Shown here piece by piece: positions 1 through 11,407 of a DNA stretch of 64,000 bases; positions within the stretch are counted from its first letter, which is position 1; every line of letters starts with the position of its first letter. The notes under the pieces were generated by a model. The model made no database searches. It was not told the origin of the DNA and was given only the letters and a program-made list of their open reading frames with translations. The translations under genes were made by a program, and so were the position numbers. Source of the stretch: Schistocerca nitens. Lineage: Eukaryota > Arthropoda > Insecta > Orthoptera > Acrididae. The DNA is taken from the NCBI RefSeq assembly GCF_023898315.1, contig NC_064616.1, positions 535,203,102 through 535,267,101 of the forward strand, in the 5' to 3' direction.

Positions 1-209
1 GCAACTCTCACATGAACCGCAGACGGAAGTGCACGAACTGAAAAGGGACATGCTCTGTGCAAAACTTCGATAATTCAGTGCAGCTCTCTTCACATGGACA
101 GAAAGCAATAGGCTCTCTCTCGCGAAACAGGGCCAAGTGACGGCACTAAACTCTTCGTCTTCATGATTATTTTGATCTTGCCATAGATTTTCATGTTTCA
201 AAACGCTGC

Positions 210-840
210 TTGCATCCAAGCCTGCTGTCCCCTTGCGGGTGCCTGACGTTCGGGGGCATGGGTCGTGAAACGACACTGCCATGGAGCTCGACAGAGGCCC
301 GCCTACGCAGCTGCTGCCGCTACCGCATCCACTGCCACAGCACAGTCACGGACATTGAGCCTGTGCCAGCCGTATATCCTTCAGCGTCCGCACCACCGCC
401 ACTGTTGCTCCCACCTGTGTCGCTGGATACACGTCCTACCTCCGGTATTTTGGCAGATATTCCCGTGATTTGCAAAGCAAATGTCAGGACGCAGGTTCGT
501 TGGCACCATCTGGCACTGCCCCACATTCAATTCCATGGGCAGCAGCAAAACCCAAACCTCCACCACATCGTCGTCCACACCCACGCTATCCGACAACGGT
601 TCGCTGTTTTGGGGTTGAGAAATGTGATATCCATTGTGTCTTCGTGGACCACACACGGCGCGTCGCGCGTCGCTCACACCCCCGCAGACGAGACATTTAC
701 TTTGGCCGCCGCGAACCGCTGTTCTTTGAGGGCACGTCGTACGCCGTCAGGTGGCGCTACACGCAGCACTAGAGGCCGCCAAATCCACATCACCTCTCCT
801 CACTGCCTGCAGTCGCGATTGGAACGCGCTTCTTTCTAGG
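210..840 (+). pseudogene. Ty3/gypsy-like gag tail and protease remnant
   Basis: A GC-rich stretch whose three forward frames, read piecewise, resemble the gag C-terminus and aspartic protease of a Ty3/gypsy retrotransposon. Around 450-500 one frame gives YLRYFGRYSRDLQSKC, like the conserved segment ending gag in arthropod gypsy elements. Around 640 another frame gives CVFVD, which could be the start of the protease motif (normally LVDTGA), and a third gives ADETFTLAAANRCSL at about 690-730, like the segment after the active site. No single frame holds all three, so several frameshifts are needed. The active-site DTG is not intact. No reverse transcriptase or LTR was seen nearby. Alternative: a chance open GC-rich region; the 209-residue forward frame is not a gene on its own evidence. 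Confidence 0.35.
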
Positions 841-2086
841 CCACCATAATAAGAGCTTCGCTTCAGAATACTCTCAGAAAATGCCGAGCTTTCGGAAGAA
901 TTGAAGTGAGACATTATGAGCCTAGCAAGGTGCTATTGCTACTCCCACTGACAGTGAATATTGTAAATCCGGTGCTAGTGGAAAAGAAAGACTGCGAAAG
1001 GACTCAAGGACACAAAGTTATTTTTACTCAATACTTTAAAAAATTTAAATAAATACATTTATGTTTTAATCATTCCTCAGTGTTCGGTGTGTTCATTCAC
1101 CTCGATATACACACAGGGAAGGAGAAAAAAATCAATAATTTAATTGTTTTAATTAGCTCCTCCCAAACTTTATCACTTTACTTGCACTCCCCTTGCTATA
1201 CAGTTGCATACTTACATACACGAAAAACGCTTTTTATTGCTTAGTAACTATTTCTTTGTGTCTTCAGCATTCTTATGCTGAAGAATCTTACAACTTTTGT
1301 GATACGTAAATATGTTGTCATGCTCGTGTTCATGCAGCTCAGGTTAATGTAGAAATTTGTTGCTATTGAAGTTAGTTCAAATACTGCCAAGCGATATTCT
1401 CACGTTACCATTTTTGGAAACAGAACTGATTATCAAACGCTCTTGTCTGAAACATTTTGGTCATTCGCATACAAAAATGCGAAATGTGACGCAGTCAGAT
1501 GTGTAAAGGGTGTCCTATTTATCTTGACTACCACAAATAACTTTTTGTCCAGAAGCAAAGCAAAGAACAAATTTGTACAGCGAATGTTATTTAGCTGCCA
1601 CTAGAGCATTAACTGAAACTTTGCTAGTTACGAAGAAATGAATAACAGCACCCTATATTTTTGTTGTTCGGTAATCCACTTCCTACCCTCAGAACCTGTG
1701 CAAAAATGTGTTACAGTATACAGTTCATGTAACCACACCGTTATTAGAAAGATTCAACAGACATTCAACTGAAGACGGTTCATCAAACGATCATTGTGTA
1801 TCCATCTGATTACCTACAGCTGCATCAAGTGCAGAACGTACAATACCCCACGTACTTATGTAATAGAGTCGATCGTCATCACGGAGATTCCCCTTGATGA
1901 CCGCATATATACTTTCTAGTCCAGGCTAGCGAAACCTGCGGCGAATCTTTTCAACATATCAGGGAAATGAAAATGCATTTAATATGGCATCTGCCGTGAT
2001 ATATTTACAAGTTTATCACCCTTAATTACTGTTACACTCTAACTTTCAGTTCCCACACACCTACTGGATTCATCATTATCTCTCCA
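841..2086. other. No gene recognised, AT-rich
   Basis: AT-rich sequence without a long reading frame, recognised repeat or RNA-like motif. Nothing supportable was seen on either strand. Confidence 0.6.
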
Positions 2087-2249
2087 TACGAGTGACGTTC
2101 AATATGTAATGCAACACATTTTTTCCTCGGCCAATTTCGTTTGAAAAACTACGGTATTTGTTGTGGGACTTCGTGGAACATTTCCGCTTCAACCCCTACA
2201 GTTTTATGGACTCCAGATAGGTGGCGGCGCTATATGTAGCCATCAAAAT

Positions 2250-2990
2250 GGTGTCTGTTACTGACGTGCGTTCCAAGCAGAGACCTGTCATTGAGTTTCT
2301 TTCGGCGGAAAATCAAAGCACCACAGATATTCATAGATGCTTGCAGAAGTTCTACTGAGATCTGACAGTAAACAAAATAACGGCGTGTCGTTGGGCGAGT
2401 CGTCTGTGCCGGCCGCTGTGTTCGAGCGGTTCTACGAGCTTCAGTCCGGAACCGCGCTGCTGCTACGGTCGCAGGTTCGAATCCTGCCTCGGGCATGAAC
2501 GTGTGTGATGTCGTTAGGTTAGTTAAGTTTAAGTAGTTCTAAGTCGAGGGAACTGATGACCTCAGATGTTAAGTCCCATAGTGCTTAGAAGCATTTTTGA
2601 GGCGTCTGTCATCATCGCAAGGAGACTGCGCAAACCTGTCTGCTCTTCTACATGCCAGCTGGTCGCACACAGATGTGACTTTTGCAATGTTCATCGTGTT
2701 CGTTGCCACTAAAATTCCAAGGAATGTCTCCATGACTACGCAAGGCCTCACAGAAGTCTGCGCACCCGAGAGGAGCTCACAAAACTTCATTGGACTGTTC
2801 TTCCTCATCCGCCATACAGTCCTGATGTCGCACCTTCCGACTTCCATCTGTTTAGCCCATTGAAGGAAGCACTACGCAGGAAGCAGTACTTCCATGATGG
2901 GGAGTTTACTGAAGCACCATCACGTTGGCTTCGACGTGGTAACATGCGAGCATACACGTCCTTCCAGTAAGGTGGCGTAAGGCCGTCATA
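2250..2990 (+). pseudogene. Mariner transposase remnant (D34D)
   Basis: The N-terminal helix-turn-helix begins near 2250 (MVSVTDVRSKQRPVIEF...) and runs to the SINE. After the SINE a short N-terminal piece continues, then coding jumps to the catalytic C-terminus near 2725. There DYARPH (normally DNARPH) carries the second catalytic aspartate at 2734-2736 and HPPYSPDVAPSDFHLF carries the third at 2839-2841. I count 34 residues between them, the D34D spacing of mariner. The first catalytic aspartate is in the deleted middle. Stops and frame changes occur before and after the readable block. The usual role is cut-and-paste transposition at TA; this copy cannot encode the enzyme. Confidence 0.85.
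2408..2602 (+). mobile_element. SINE family 1, full length
   Basis: A tRNA-like head (gccggccgctgtg..., B-box-like ggttcgaatcctgcctcgg) joins a conserved tail with ttaggttagttaag and aagtcccatagtgct. The direct repeat cgtctgt flanks it at 2401-2407 and 2603-2609. It sits inside the mariner, in the transposase N-terminal region, so it is younger than that copy. Confidence 0.9.
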
Positions 2991-3110
2991 TTTAACGGAG
3001 ATCACGTTGAAAGCTGGGGGAGGGAATAATATGGTGTGTTGGAATCTTGATTAAAACCAAATTGCTTTAAGAAAAAAATGTGTTGCATTCCTTATTGAAC
3101 GCTCCTCCTA

Positions 3111-3402
3111 CACTGTGCATCAAAGTTAAAGGATCACTGTTTCGAGATGCTGAAATTCTCTCTCATTGCGAAGTAAAAGTTTGAGACTTGATTCAAAGTT
3201 GCCTACAACCTCCCTCTTAATTGTGTAAACTTCATGTGAGGTCTAAAATGGGTTAATGATGTCACATTGGCACGAAATATCTCAATTCTGCCCAACCCCC
3301 CAGTGGCTGTGTCACACGATGAGATGGTCGTCATACCCCGCTCTTGCCCACATTTCGTCCCTTATTTTGACGCCTGTGTTAAGGAGATCAGAACCACGAC
3401 GT
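3111..3402. other. No gene recognised
   Basis: Unassigned sequence between the mariner and the next SINE; no motif seen. Confidence 0.5.
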
Positions 3403-3413
3403 TCTGCGTAGAA

Positions 3414-3649
3414 AACCGAGCGGGGTGGCGCAGTGGTTAGACACTGGACTCGCATTCGGGAGGACGACGGTTCAATCCCGCGTCCGGCCATCCTGATTTA
3501 GGTTTTCCGTGATTTCCCTAAATCACTCCAGGCCAATGCCGGGATGGTTCCTCTGAAAGGGCACGGCCGACTTCCTTCCCCATCCTTCCCTAATCCGATG
3601 AGACCGATGACCACGCTGTCTGGTCTCTTTCCCCAAACCAACCAACCAA
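3414..3649 (+). mobile_element. SINE family 2, with 11 bp target duplication
   Basis: A tRNA-like head (ccgagcggggtggcgcagtg, B-box-like cggttcaatcccgcgtccgg) is followed by a body with gatttaggttttccgtgatt and a tail ending in ccaaccaaccaa. The direct repeat tctgcgtagaa lies at 3403-3413 and 3650-3660. It was retroposed and carries no coding sequence. Other copies lie at 9976, 11408, 28783 and 55587. Confidence 0.93.
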
Positions 3650-3660
3650 TCTGCGTAGAA

Positions 3661-4590
3661 TCAACACGGAAATGCCACAGAAGGTAGCAAAAGGGCTTCA
3701 GTGAAACCACCCCTGTCCTTGGGGCAATGATTGCCACACATTTTGCAGTCGAAAACGACACTACACAGAGCAGTGAGTTACAGGACGACATTCTTGACCA
3801 CCTTTCAACTGCTGACACGACACCCCTGGGATGATTCAGCCCTTCTCTAACGACATTATAGTCTAGCAGTCCCATTAACATGCTTGTTCCTCTAGAAGTG
3901 CAGTAAGCCAGGTGTTTTTGCTTTGGTGTATAGGTTGAAATCGCTAAGGAACATGTGAAGAAACTTTAACTTGAATCGAAGCAGAAAAGGTGCTTACGTT
4001 TTTCAGCCCTCCTGTTTTGCACCATCCTGTGACCTGATTAGGGAGGGACGCGACATTGACACATGCACGAATAAAATGAAAAATAGCCTATCTAAGAACA
4101 CCTATTTCGGCAACATTATCGATGCCATCTGCCCGCCTCTGCTGAGCACTTTAAAAAAGAACCTGTACATAGACAAAATGTGTCACGAGTCCTATAGGTG
4201 CCTGAAGGCAGGCAACCGCTTACACATTCCACATGCCTCCTTCCAGACGCAAGAGCAGCAGTGTAGCTTGCCTGCAGGCACCTAGGACTTCCGTCAGAGT
4301 CTGTCCGTGTGTATTACATTTTTAAAGGACTCAGCAAAGGTGGGCAAATGACACCGACTGTGCTGTCGAACTGTGTGGTCTTACAGCAGTAGTCTTCAAA
4401 CTGGCCCGAATTAAGTATTTGTGCGGCCCGTGGTTCTCAGTCGTATTTTATAACAGTAGCCTACGCATTTAGGAGGTAACACTCGAAACAAAAAGTAAAC
4501 TAACGTTAAGACCTTCTTAAGCGGGTAGTTTTCCTCCTCAGTGTCAAACAAAAATACTTACAGAAATTGCAACATTTTAAGATGTGCTTC
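3661..4590. other. No gene recognised; a 104-codon frame only
   Basis: The forward frame 3971-4285 (104 codons, rich in Cys, Lys and Ser) matches nothing I recognise and lacks gene context. I see no transposon ends here. Confidence 0.5.
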
Positions 4591-4593
4591 ATT

Positions 4594-5110
4594 TTAATGG
4601 ACGCTGGTTACTTGGGCCGTGAGCAAAGTAAAACTGGCCGCCTGCCTCAGGGGGAGAGGAGTAACTGGCACGGCCACTACGGGGTTACGAGATGTTAGAG
4701 AGGGAATGTTGTATTTTTTGTCTTCCATTACTAACAACTCACCGGCGTTTGCGACGTGTACCGACCAGCTATCACTGTACAAATTTTGACATAGGTCGAA
4801 CACAGATTCGTGAAGCTGCATTACAGAGACGGCCAACTTCAAATGTATGTATCTGTAGCAAATAACAATAAATTAATTGAGGCTGTTGTAATACAATGCA
4901 CTGAGTAGAGGATCACTGGGATCTCATTTATCAAACTTTATGAGGACGACTACTGTTATTAACCCAAGCCATTCGAACACATGGTGAAACAAAAAATGTT
5001 TCACAACATAACTACAGTGTCACAACTGTTAAATTGCTCAGATTGGCAGCAGTCTAAAACAGACAATCAACACAAAGTGTCCCGAATGGTACCTGTGGTA
5101 TCGTTTATCG
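4594..5110. repeat. Ancient duplicated sequence, copy A
   Basis: It aligns by eye with 6230-6705. Shared landmarks in the same order are a tttgtcttccattac-like block, aataaattaattgaggc followed by tgtaatacaatgcactga, then gtgtcacaactgttaaa and ggcagcagtctaaaa. Identity is patchy, so the duplication is old. On the minus strand both copies hold short frames with similar starts (MKLAVSVMQLHES here). I do not recognise the family. Confidence 0.55.
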
Positions 5111-6229
5111 AAACAAACCCACGGACATCAAAGTTGACAACGGAATTGCAAGTTTCTGTCAAAACGCGGAGATCGGTCGTGCAGGATCCAGCAGGTCCAA
5201 TGGTGCATGCCCGCTGAGCCACGCTTCCGGCGACATCGTACCATGAGCGCCCTCTGCCGCTGTAGTATAGGATGGCCGGCTGCAGCCACAGAACCCACTG
5301 CCACTAGGAGCCTCTTCGTTACGTGATGCAAGGCAAACGACGCCTACCTGCTGCTCAGACATCATCATCGTTTGTACCTTAGTTCAGAGAGCCTAATCCT
5401 TGTCGACATTTACAGATGGACTCTTTCTTGCTTCATTATTTGTAGTGAGTCTTCGTTCACTTAGAGAAATAAAAGGCACGTACATCTTCTGCTTACTGTG
5501 TAAACTTGTTCGTTAATTATTTCTGCTCCTACCCAGCTTTCCCACGATTACAGCTGCCGCAAGACTCGGCGTATGAAATCTTACACAACAGTACTGACAT
5601 GTAGCCAACAGTACTTCGGGGCTGCCAGCCACCTTCTCGCGTGTCTACTATAGAACAATACTGTCAATACGAAAAGGGACCAATAATTATAGAAGCGCAA
5701 TTTCCGAGCGTTCTTCCAATTGCAGAAACCTGTGAAGTCGAAGTTTTATTTAAAATTTTTCTCGATGTGTTACTACCACGTGAATGGCTTTGCACGGACA
5801 GAGAAGTTTACCCAACGTGTTGTAGAAGTTAACTGCAACTACAGTGCGATTAATATCATGTGTTGCCTGTACCTGACTGGAACAATCACATCTAGCAGTG
5901 TAGCGCACGAACTGCTAGACATGCTCTCTGTCACAACTGTCAGTGTGCAATTACAGGTGGAAACGCACTGCGTCCGTTTCGTCGGCTGCCAGGCAGAAAG
6001 TAATTTTAATGGCACTGTAAGGAGAAGGATTCTGCATTTAGAAGAAGCAATATGGATTTACATACTTGAATAGGTAATGGACGAGAAAGCCAAAGAAGTA
6101 CATACAAGACACATTAATGAAGTAATTTTTATAATTAAATTTATAAGCAAGGAATAAATACTTATCATTTACAGTTATTGACTGTACGTGACTCTGTCGT
6201 CGAATCAAAAATGTATTGGAGGACTTATA
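5111..6229. other. No gene recognised
   Basis: It separates the two copies of the old repeat. A 117-codon forward frame (5720-6073) has no recognisable domain. No SINE or transposon end seen. Confidence 0.5.
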
Positions 6230-6705
6230 GCAGGTTTGAGAAAATTTGGCCGGTCACTTCAGGGACGAAACTGGAAGCAAGAGCAGATAGGTTTGTCTTT
6301 GCAGGGTGAAGTATTTGAAAGTCTTCTTGTTTGTCTTCCAATGACGACAACGCATGGGCGCGTGTGTCTCGTACTGATGAGCTGCTACGTTTCAGACGGA
6401 ATAACGTGGATTCTTGAGTGTGCATTATAGAGACCCTCATCTTCACACGCAGTACATCTTTACAGCAACGAATATGAAATTAATTTAAGGCCTTTGTAAT
6501 ATAACGCAGTGTCTCCTGTTGTATAATGGATTTGAATGTAAATATAGTAACTGTTATTAATCAATTAATCATCAGCTCACAGAGACAATACAACAACACA
6601 TCGTCAAGCAATTAGAGTGTCACAACTTTAGAATAGCTGCGGATGGCAGCAGTCTGAAGAAGAGAACAGTGGAGACGAAAAGTTTCAAATGGTGCCGATT
6701 TTTAA
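6230..6705. repeat. Ancient duplicated sequence, copy B
   Basis: Diverged partner of 4594-5110 in the same orientation. Landmarks: ttgtttgtcttccaatgac, aattaatttaaggc followed by tgtaatataacgcagtgt, gtgtcacaactttagaa and ggcagcagtctgaagaa. It could be a segmental duplication, a solo pair of old repeats or decayed LTRs; the sequence alone does not decide. Confidence 0.55.
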
Positions 6706-7111
6706 CAATCAGTACTTGAGAGCCAGCAACTACTATAGCAATTACTATAGCTAGACTATTGGGGGCTCATAAACTAATTTATGAAATCGTATAAATAATC
6801 AGAACGATAAATTTGCCGTCTGAGGTGCAGCTCTACAATGTCAGTATTGGCTCATGAGCAAACAAGTTTGACGACTACTGTTACATGCATAATGGGGAAC
6901 CGGCACATATTGCTGCTGATATAAGACGTCAAATGGGCCAATACGGTCCAAGATGCAGAGGTCAAGCAGTCTGTATTTCGGCCTCCAACGACCATTGACC
7001 TCAATAGGCAAAAACTGCTAAACCTGCTAACAGACCGTACATGGGAATTATGTCCTCCCAGCATCTCCTACAAATATAAAATACTTATCGGATCAGTCAT
7101 CTCTGTCCAGC

Positions 7112-7185
7112 CCCGGCACACGGTCTTGATCTGCCAAGAAGTTTAAATCAGCGCACACTCCGCAGTAAAGTGAAAAATGATTCTG
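7112..7185 (+). repeat. Fragment of tRNA-like foldback family
   Basis: The segment from ccggcacacggt through gatctgccaagaagttt and cagcgcacactccgcagtaa to atgattctgg matches the tail of the tRNA-like elements at 42130 and 56813. The tRNA-like part is absent. Confidence 0.7.
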
Positions 7186-8006
7186 GCAACTATCAATATA
7201 TTTAAAAAATACAGTATATCGGTGGCATTAAAAAACGCTGTGTTTCCACTCACAACTTCAGAAAGGCCATCTGTGTGGCGTCTCTTTAGCTGCGTGTGGG
7301 AATCCTGCTTTACGTATAAAAATTCCGAGCTTACGTTCTACTACAAGCAAAGAGAAGTTGTACCGGCCTCTATGGTTTATTTCGCGGGATAACCACGAGG
7401 CTACATGATATATTTCGCGGAATAACCGCGAGGGTTGGCTCGGGGGGATGCCGAGAGGTAGTCTATTGCCACAGGAATTGGTTGCACGGGTGCTGCCAGT
7501 GCAATATCGTGATCATCATAGAGGAAGAACAAGGGGAAAAATACATTTGTATTCCTGTAACAATCTGTCACAGTTAAGTCGTCTGCTATCCCAGCAGCAG
7601 TTGACAGTGACGTGCGTCATTGATGCTTACTATGTCTGTATTTATACAGTGTCCGTACCTTCACAGTACAAGTCCTTGAGACACGCGTGCATGTAATAAT
7701 TACAAATTTCCATGTGTCGCAAACAGCTGACGTCAATGCATAGTCACAGAATGTGAAATTATTTATGAATGATCTGAGTCGCTAGCTTCTGTCTCCGTCT
7801 CTCTATCTCAGGCGTCAACACCGCGGGTCTGCCAGGAGTTAGCTTTGTCGGGTAATAGGAACAAATTGCGATCACTCGTTTGAAACACTGTAAAAGGTAT
7901 GAGTTTCGCGTTGGATTCGAGTTTCCGATTCGCTCAGCGACTACCCGATTGGCTCTTCCTAGACCACGCCCACTGACATCCCAAGAGCTGGATGTGGACA
8001 AAGAGG

Positions 8007-8040
<34 letters not shown>

Positions 8041-8315
8041 CGCGATTCAGCCTCCAGCTGCTGCGCTCTGCTGGCGCCGGGAGGCAGTTTCAGGGATATG
8101 GCCGCCCTACAAAGCCAGCCTTCCCTAATCAGCCGCCGCTCTACAGAATTTGTAAAGTAGGCTACCCACAGCGGTCGTAGATGTGAGCTATGACAATTAT
8201 GGAGTTGTACACCACTCCACTTTCGTTTTATGTCGTGGCTGCAACTAACACTTAAACAACTAGCGTGAGAAGCTTTCTGTCTAAGAAGGACCGAGCCAAA
8301 GAAATGTACTGAAAT
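7186..8315. other. No gene recognised; short tandem repeats
   Basis: An imperfect direct repeat of about 20 bp (tatttcgcgggataaccac, then tatttcgcggaataaccgc) lies near 7377-7430. A GA microsatellite is listed separately. The frames here are short and unrecognised. Confidence 0.5.
8001..8040. repeat. (GA)n microsatellite
   Basis: About 18 near-perfect GA units after an imperfect purine lead. Confidence 0.95.
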
Positions 8316-8329
8316 AATACACACCACAA

Positions 8330-8530
8330 AAAAAATGGTTCAAATGGTTCTGAGCACTATGCGACTTAACTTCTGAGGTCATCAGTCACGTAGAACTTAG
8401 AACTAATTAAACCTAACTAACCTAAGGACATCACACATATCCATGCCCGAGGCAGGATTCGAACCTGAGACCGTAGCGGTCACGCGGTTCCAGACTGAAG
8501 CGTCTAAACCGCACGGCCACACCGGCCGGC
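8330..8530 (-). mobile_element. SINE family 1, minus strand, 14 bp target duplication
   Basis: Reverse-complement copy: the tail starts aaatggttcaaatggttctg and the head ends cacaccggccggc. The direct repeat aatacacaccacaa lies at 8316-8329 and 8531-8544. The repeat is perfect, so this is a fairly young insertion. Confidence 0.93.
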
Positions 8531-8544
8531 AATACACACCACAA

Positions 8545-9085
8545 TATAGGATGAAACGGAAATACTAATTGCCACAAGAACTGTGAATAACTTATTGCTG
8601 ATAAAACAATTAAATGATCTGCTCAGAACGCAAATCTGCCTCAACGTCTAAGCAAGGTTTCCAGAACATCAGTTTATCGTCAAAATACAGTACACCCTCA
8701 TCACAATTACATTCACATATTTTATTCATATCTGTTATTTTTTTCAGAAACTGCAGTATATATTTCAGAATAAAATTCAGTCATCGCTTGCACAGATATT
8801 TTTATTTCTTTTTACCGGTTTTAAAAAAATTAATTTGTCAACTTCTGAAGCCTCCAAAATTAGGGATATTATAAGCCATCAGATATTGGCTGTACATTTA
8901 TGTAGATGTATAAGAGGTGTATTACATAATATTACTTAGTACTGGTGTAGCTGATGTCAGATGAAACTACAGTTTGACACGTACACAGATGTGATTCATT
9001 TACTGTAAATTATCAATCTGTATATCTGCGTTTACAATAATCACAATATGCACAATTTTGGACATGTCTTGGCATTATGCTTCTG
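8545..9085. other. No gene recognised, AT-rich
   Basis: AT-rich; an 86-codon frame (8614-8874) has low-complexity composition and no domain. Confidence 0.5.
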
Positions 9086-9098
9086 CGAGGAAGATACT

Positions 9099-9297
9099 GC
9101 CGGCCGAAGTGGCCGTGCGGTTAAAGGCGCTGCAGTCTGGAACCGCAAGACCGCTACGGCCGCAGGTTCGAATCCTGCCTCGGGCATGGATGTTTGTGAT
9201 GTCCTTAGGTTAGTTAGGTTTAACTAGTTCTAAGTTCTAGGGGACTAATTACCTCAGAAGTTGAGTCCCATAGTGCTCAGAGCCATTTGCACCATTT
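9099..9297 (+). mobile_element. SINE family 1, Leu/Ser-tRNA-like head
   Basis: The head reads gtggccgtgcggttaaaggc, then a hairpin-like gaccgctacggcc where class II tRNAs (Leu, Ser) carry a long variable arm, then ggttcgaatcctgcc. Direct repeats gaggaagatactg (9087-9099) and gaggaagatagtg (9298-9310) flank it with one mismatch. Confidence 0.9.
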
Positions 9298-9309
9298 GAG
9301 GAAGATAGT

Positions 9310-9956
9310 GACATCTGCGAAATCAAAATTTATTAAGTTCCAGTAATATACTTCTTGTACTTTATATAAATGTGTGGCCAAGATCCAATAACTCACAATA
9401 CTGCTAGTTTTGTAAGCTTCTCACGATGACAAATTAATATGCTGAAACTGGTAACTGTGCAAGTAACCACTGCATTTCATTCAGTGGCTATGAAGTATCT
9501 GCAGAGTTAGTATGTCCTTGCATTTCTGCCTAACGGGGACACACGTGCACACCTTCAATCTAACACCTATTGTAATCAATTTTTTGGGGTGGGGAAGGGG
9601 CGTGGAGGAGGGAGATGGTGCTGGAAACCCATGAAACCCAATCTGCCATGCATCGTGTCCTTCCACAATTCATACACTAGCGACATACGTAACTTAAACA
9701 TTTCGAAAGCACATTCCATCCCATCTTCCTCCGATGTTGTCACACTTTCCCACTTGTAAATGTAAGGAAGTAAACGGGAATTATAGGAAGCCGTAACGCC
9801 TGTCCATGAGGCAGTCCCTTGTACCAAACTGCCTAGTGCCTGAGATACAGAAGTCTTACTGCTGTGTTAACGATGTATTTTCCTTCCGCAACACATCATA
9901 GATAACCTGTTACATAACTGCAACTAGTACGACGCTGGCCATTATAATTGCAACAT
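9310..9956. other. No gene recognised
   Basis: Contains a purine-rich run (ggggtggggaaggggcgtgg) near 9584-9604. Frames are short and unrecognised. Confidence 0.5.
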
Positions 9957-9975
9957 GTAAAAAACCTCAGATTGG

Positions 9976-10200
9976 TTGAATCGAGGGAGGGGACCAAAAA
10001 GCAAGAACGTCGATTGCATCGGATTAGGTAAGGATGGGGAGGAAGTCGGCCGTGCCTTTTCAGAGGAACCATCATGGCATTTGCCTGAAGCGAGTTAGGG
10101 AAATCACAGAAAACCTAAATAAGGATGGCGGGACGCGGGTTTGAACCGTCGTCCTCCCGAATGTGAGGCCAGTGTGCTAACCACTGCGCCACCTCGCTCG
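9976..10200 (-). mobile_element. SINE family 2, minus strand
   Basis: Reverse copy ending in gccacctcgctcg. It is flanked by a 19 bp near-perfect direct repeat (gtaa.aaa.ctcagattgg, two mismatches) at 9957-9975 and 10201-10219. Confidence 0.9.
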
Positions 10201-10991
10201 GTAACAAAGCTCAGATTGGCATGGCGTGTATTCACTACAGGGTCCGGCAAAAAGACCTCCCGTATTTGCAGAGGCGGCTATGCGAGCTGTGGTGGGGATA
10301 CTGATGTGGAGGGGGTATCGATCGATAACGGTATACCTGCCATTTTGAACGAGCGCAATGGCCTGGCTAAGTGAGCGTCGTGCTTTTCTTGTGAAGGAGT
10401 ATATTCGTAATGGCGGTTCTGTGATTACTACTCGGCGAGCATTTCGCGTTCGGCTCGAATTTGACCGACATGATTCTGTTCCTGACAGAAAAACTATTCG
10501 AGTTTGGGTATCAGGCTTTAGAGTACCATCGAATTCTGCACTGAAATGAAAATCTGTCGGCCTATCTCGGACTGTAACGATGCCGGAAAATGTGAGAGCG
10601 TCCGTTCAGCAATCTCCGAAGCGTTTAGCACTTATACACGCAACTGCTCAGGAATAATCTGATAAGAGTGTAAGAAGCGTCCTGCACAGAGATCTTCACA
10701 TGCACCCATACTAAATGATGATTACCCAAGAATTTTGAATTTAATTTTTTAACTCGCAGAGCTGCGTGTGTGGAACTTCTTTAGAGCATTCCCCCTAGTA
10801 CGGTTTTAATTTCTTCTAATGAGGCCCAGTTCCAGGTAAAGTAAACAAAATTTCCGCCACTGTTCAGCAGAGAATTTTCAGAAACTTCACCAGCGACCAC
10901 TTTTTAGGCATCGTGCCACAGTTTAATGCGCCGATGCTAAATTTGATGTTGGGGTCCGTATTTTTCGAAGAAGATGGCATAACTATAACAG

Positions 10992-11341
10992 TTAATTTTT
11001 AAATGATACAGCGCAGCAATCAGTCGTCCTTGTAATTTTTTTGCACATTTTATTACGCAAATCCAGATTTCGGTTAGTGCTTCGCCATTACCAATGCACT
11101 ATTTTTTAACCTCGATGCATGTTAGTTCTCCGTTGTTCGGGCGTCAGTCATAGTTATCTGAATACTACTCAAAGAACTGTGACTGACGCCCGAACAACAG
11201 GGAACTTACATGCATAGAGATTAAAAGAGTAGTGCATTGATAATGGATAGGCACTAGCCGAAATTTGGATTTGCGTTATAAAACCTGCAAAAAAAATTGC
11301 AAGGACGACTGATTGCTGCGCTCTATCTTTTATAAATTAGG
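10992..11341. mobile_element. Foldback (MITE-like) element inside the mariner
   Basis: Two arms of about 160 bp are inverted copies: 10992-11155 (with gcgcagcaatcagtcgtcct and gttgttcgggcgtcagtc) and 11175-11341 (with gactgacgcccgaacaac and aggacgactgattgctgcgc). The loop is about 19 bp. The direct repeat taacag at 10986-10991 and 11342-11347 is a plausible target duplication. It has no coding capacity. Confidence 0.8.
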
Positions 11342-11407
11342 TAACAGTCGCTGAGTGCACCCACTTTCCTAATGGAAGGTAACCTGATATAACGATTAAT
11401 TCAGATC

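Larger units (their letters stand above)
2089..3108 (+). mobile_element. Mariner element, internally deleted, split by a SINE
   Basis: Both ends are visible. The left end near 2098 reads gttcaatatgtaatgcaaca, and the right end near 3072-3100 is its imperfect inverted copy, ending in gttgcattccttattgaac. TA lies just outside each end (2087-2088 and 3109-3110), the mariner target site. Inside are the N-terminal and C-terminal parts of a mariner transposase. Removing the SINE at 2408-2602 leaves about 0.8 kb against the usual 1.3 kb, so roughly half a kilobase of the central coding region has been deleted. It is a dead copy. Confidence 0.85.

Noticed and set aside
3498-3881. 127-codon reverse frame
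   Set aside because: It runs through a SINE into its flank; a shadow of the repeat.
9099-9180. tRNA-Leu/Ser-like gene in SINE heads
   Set aside because: The cloverleaf-like parts recur many times with the same non-tRNA tail and flanking duplications, so they are SINE heads and not tRNA genes.
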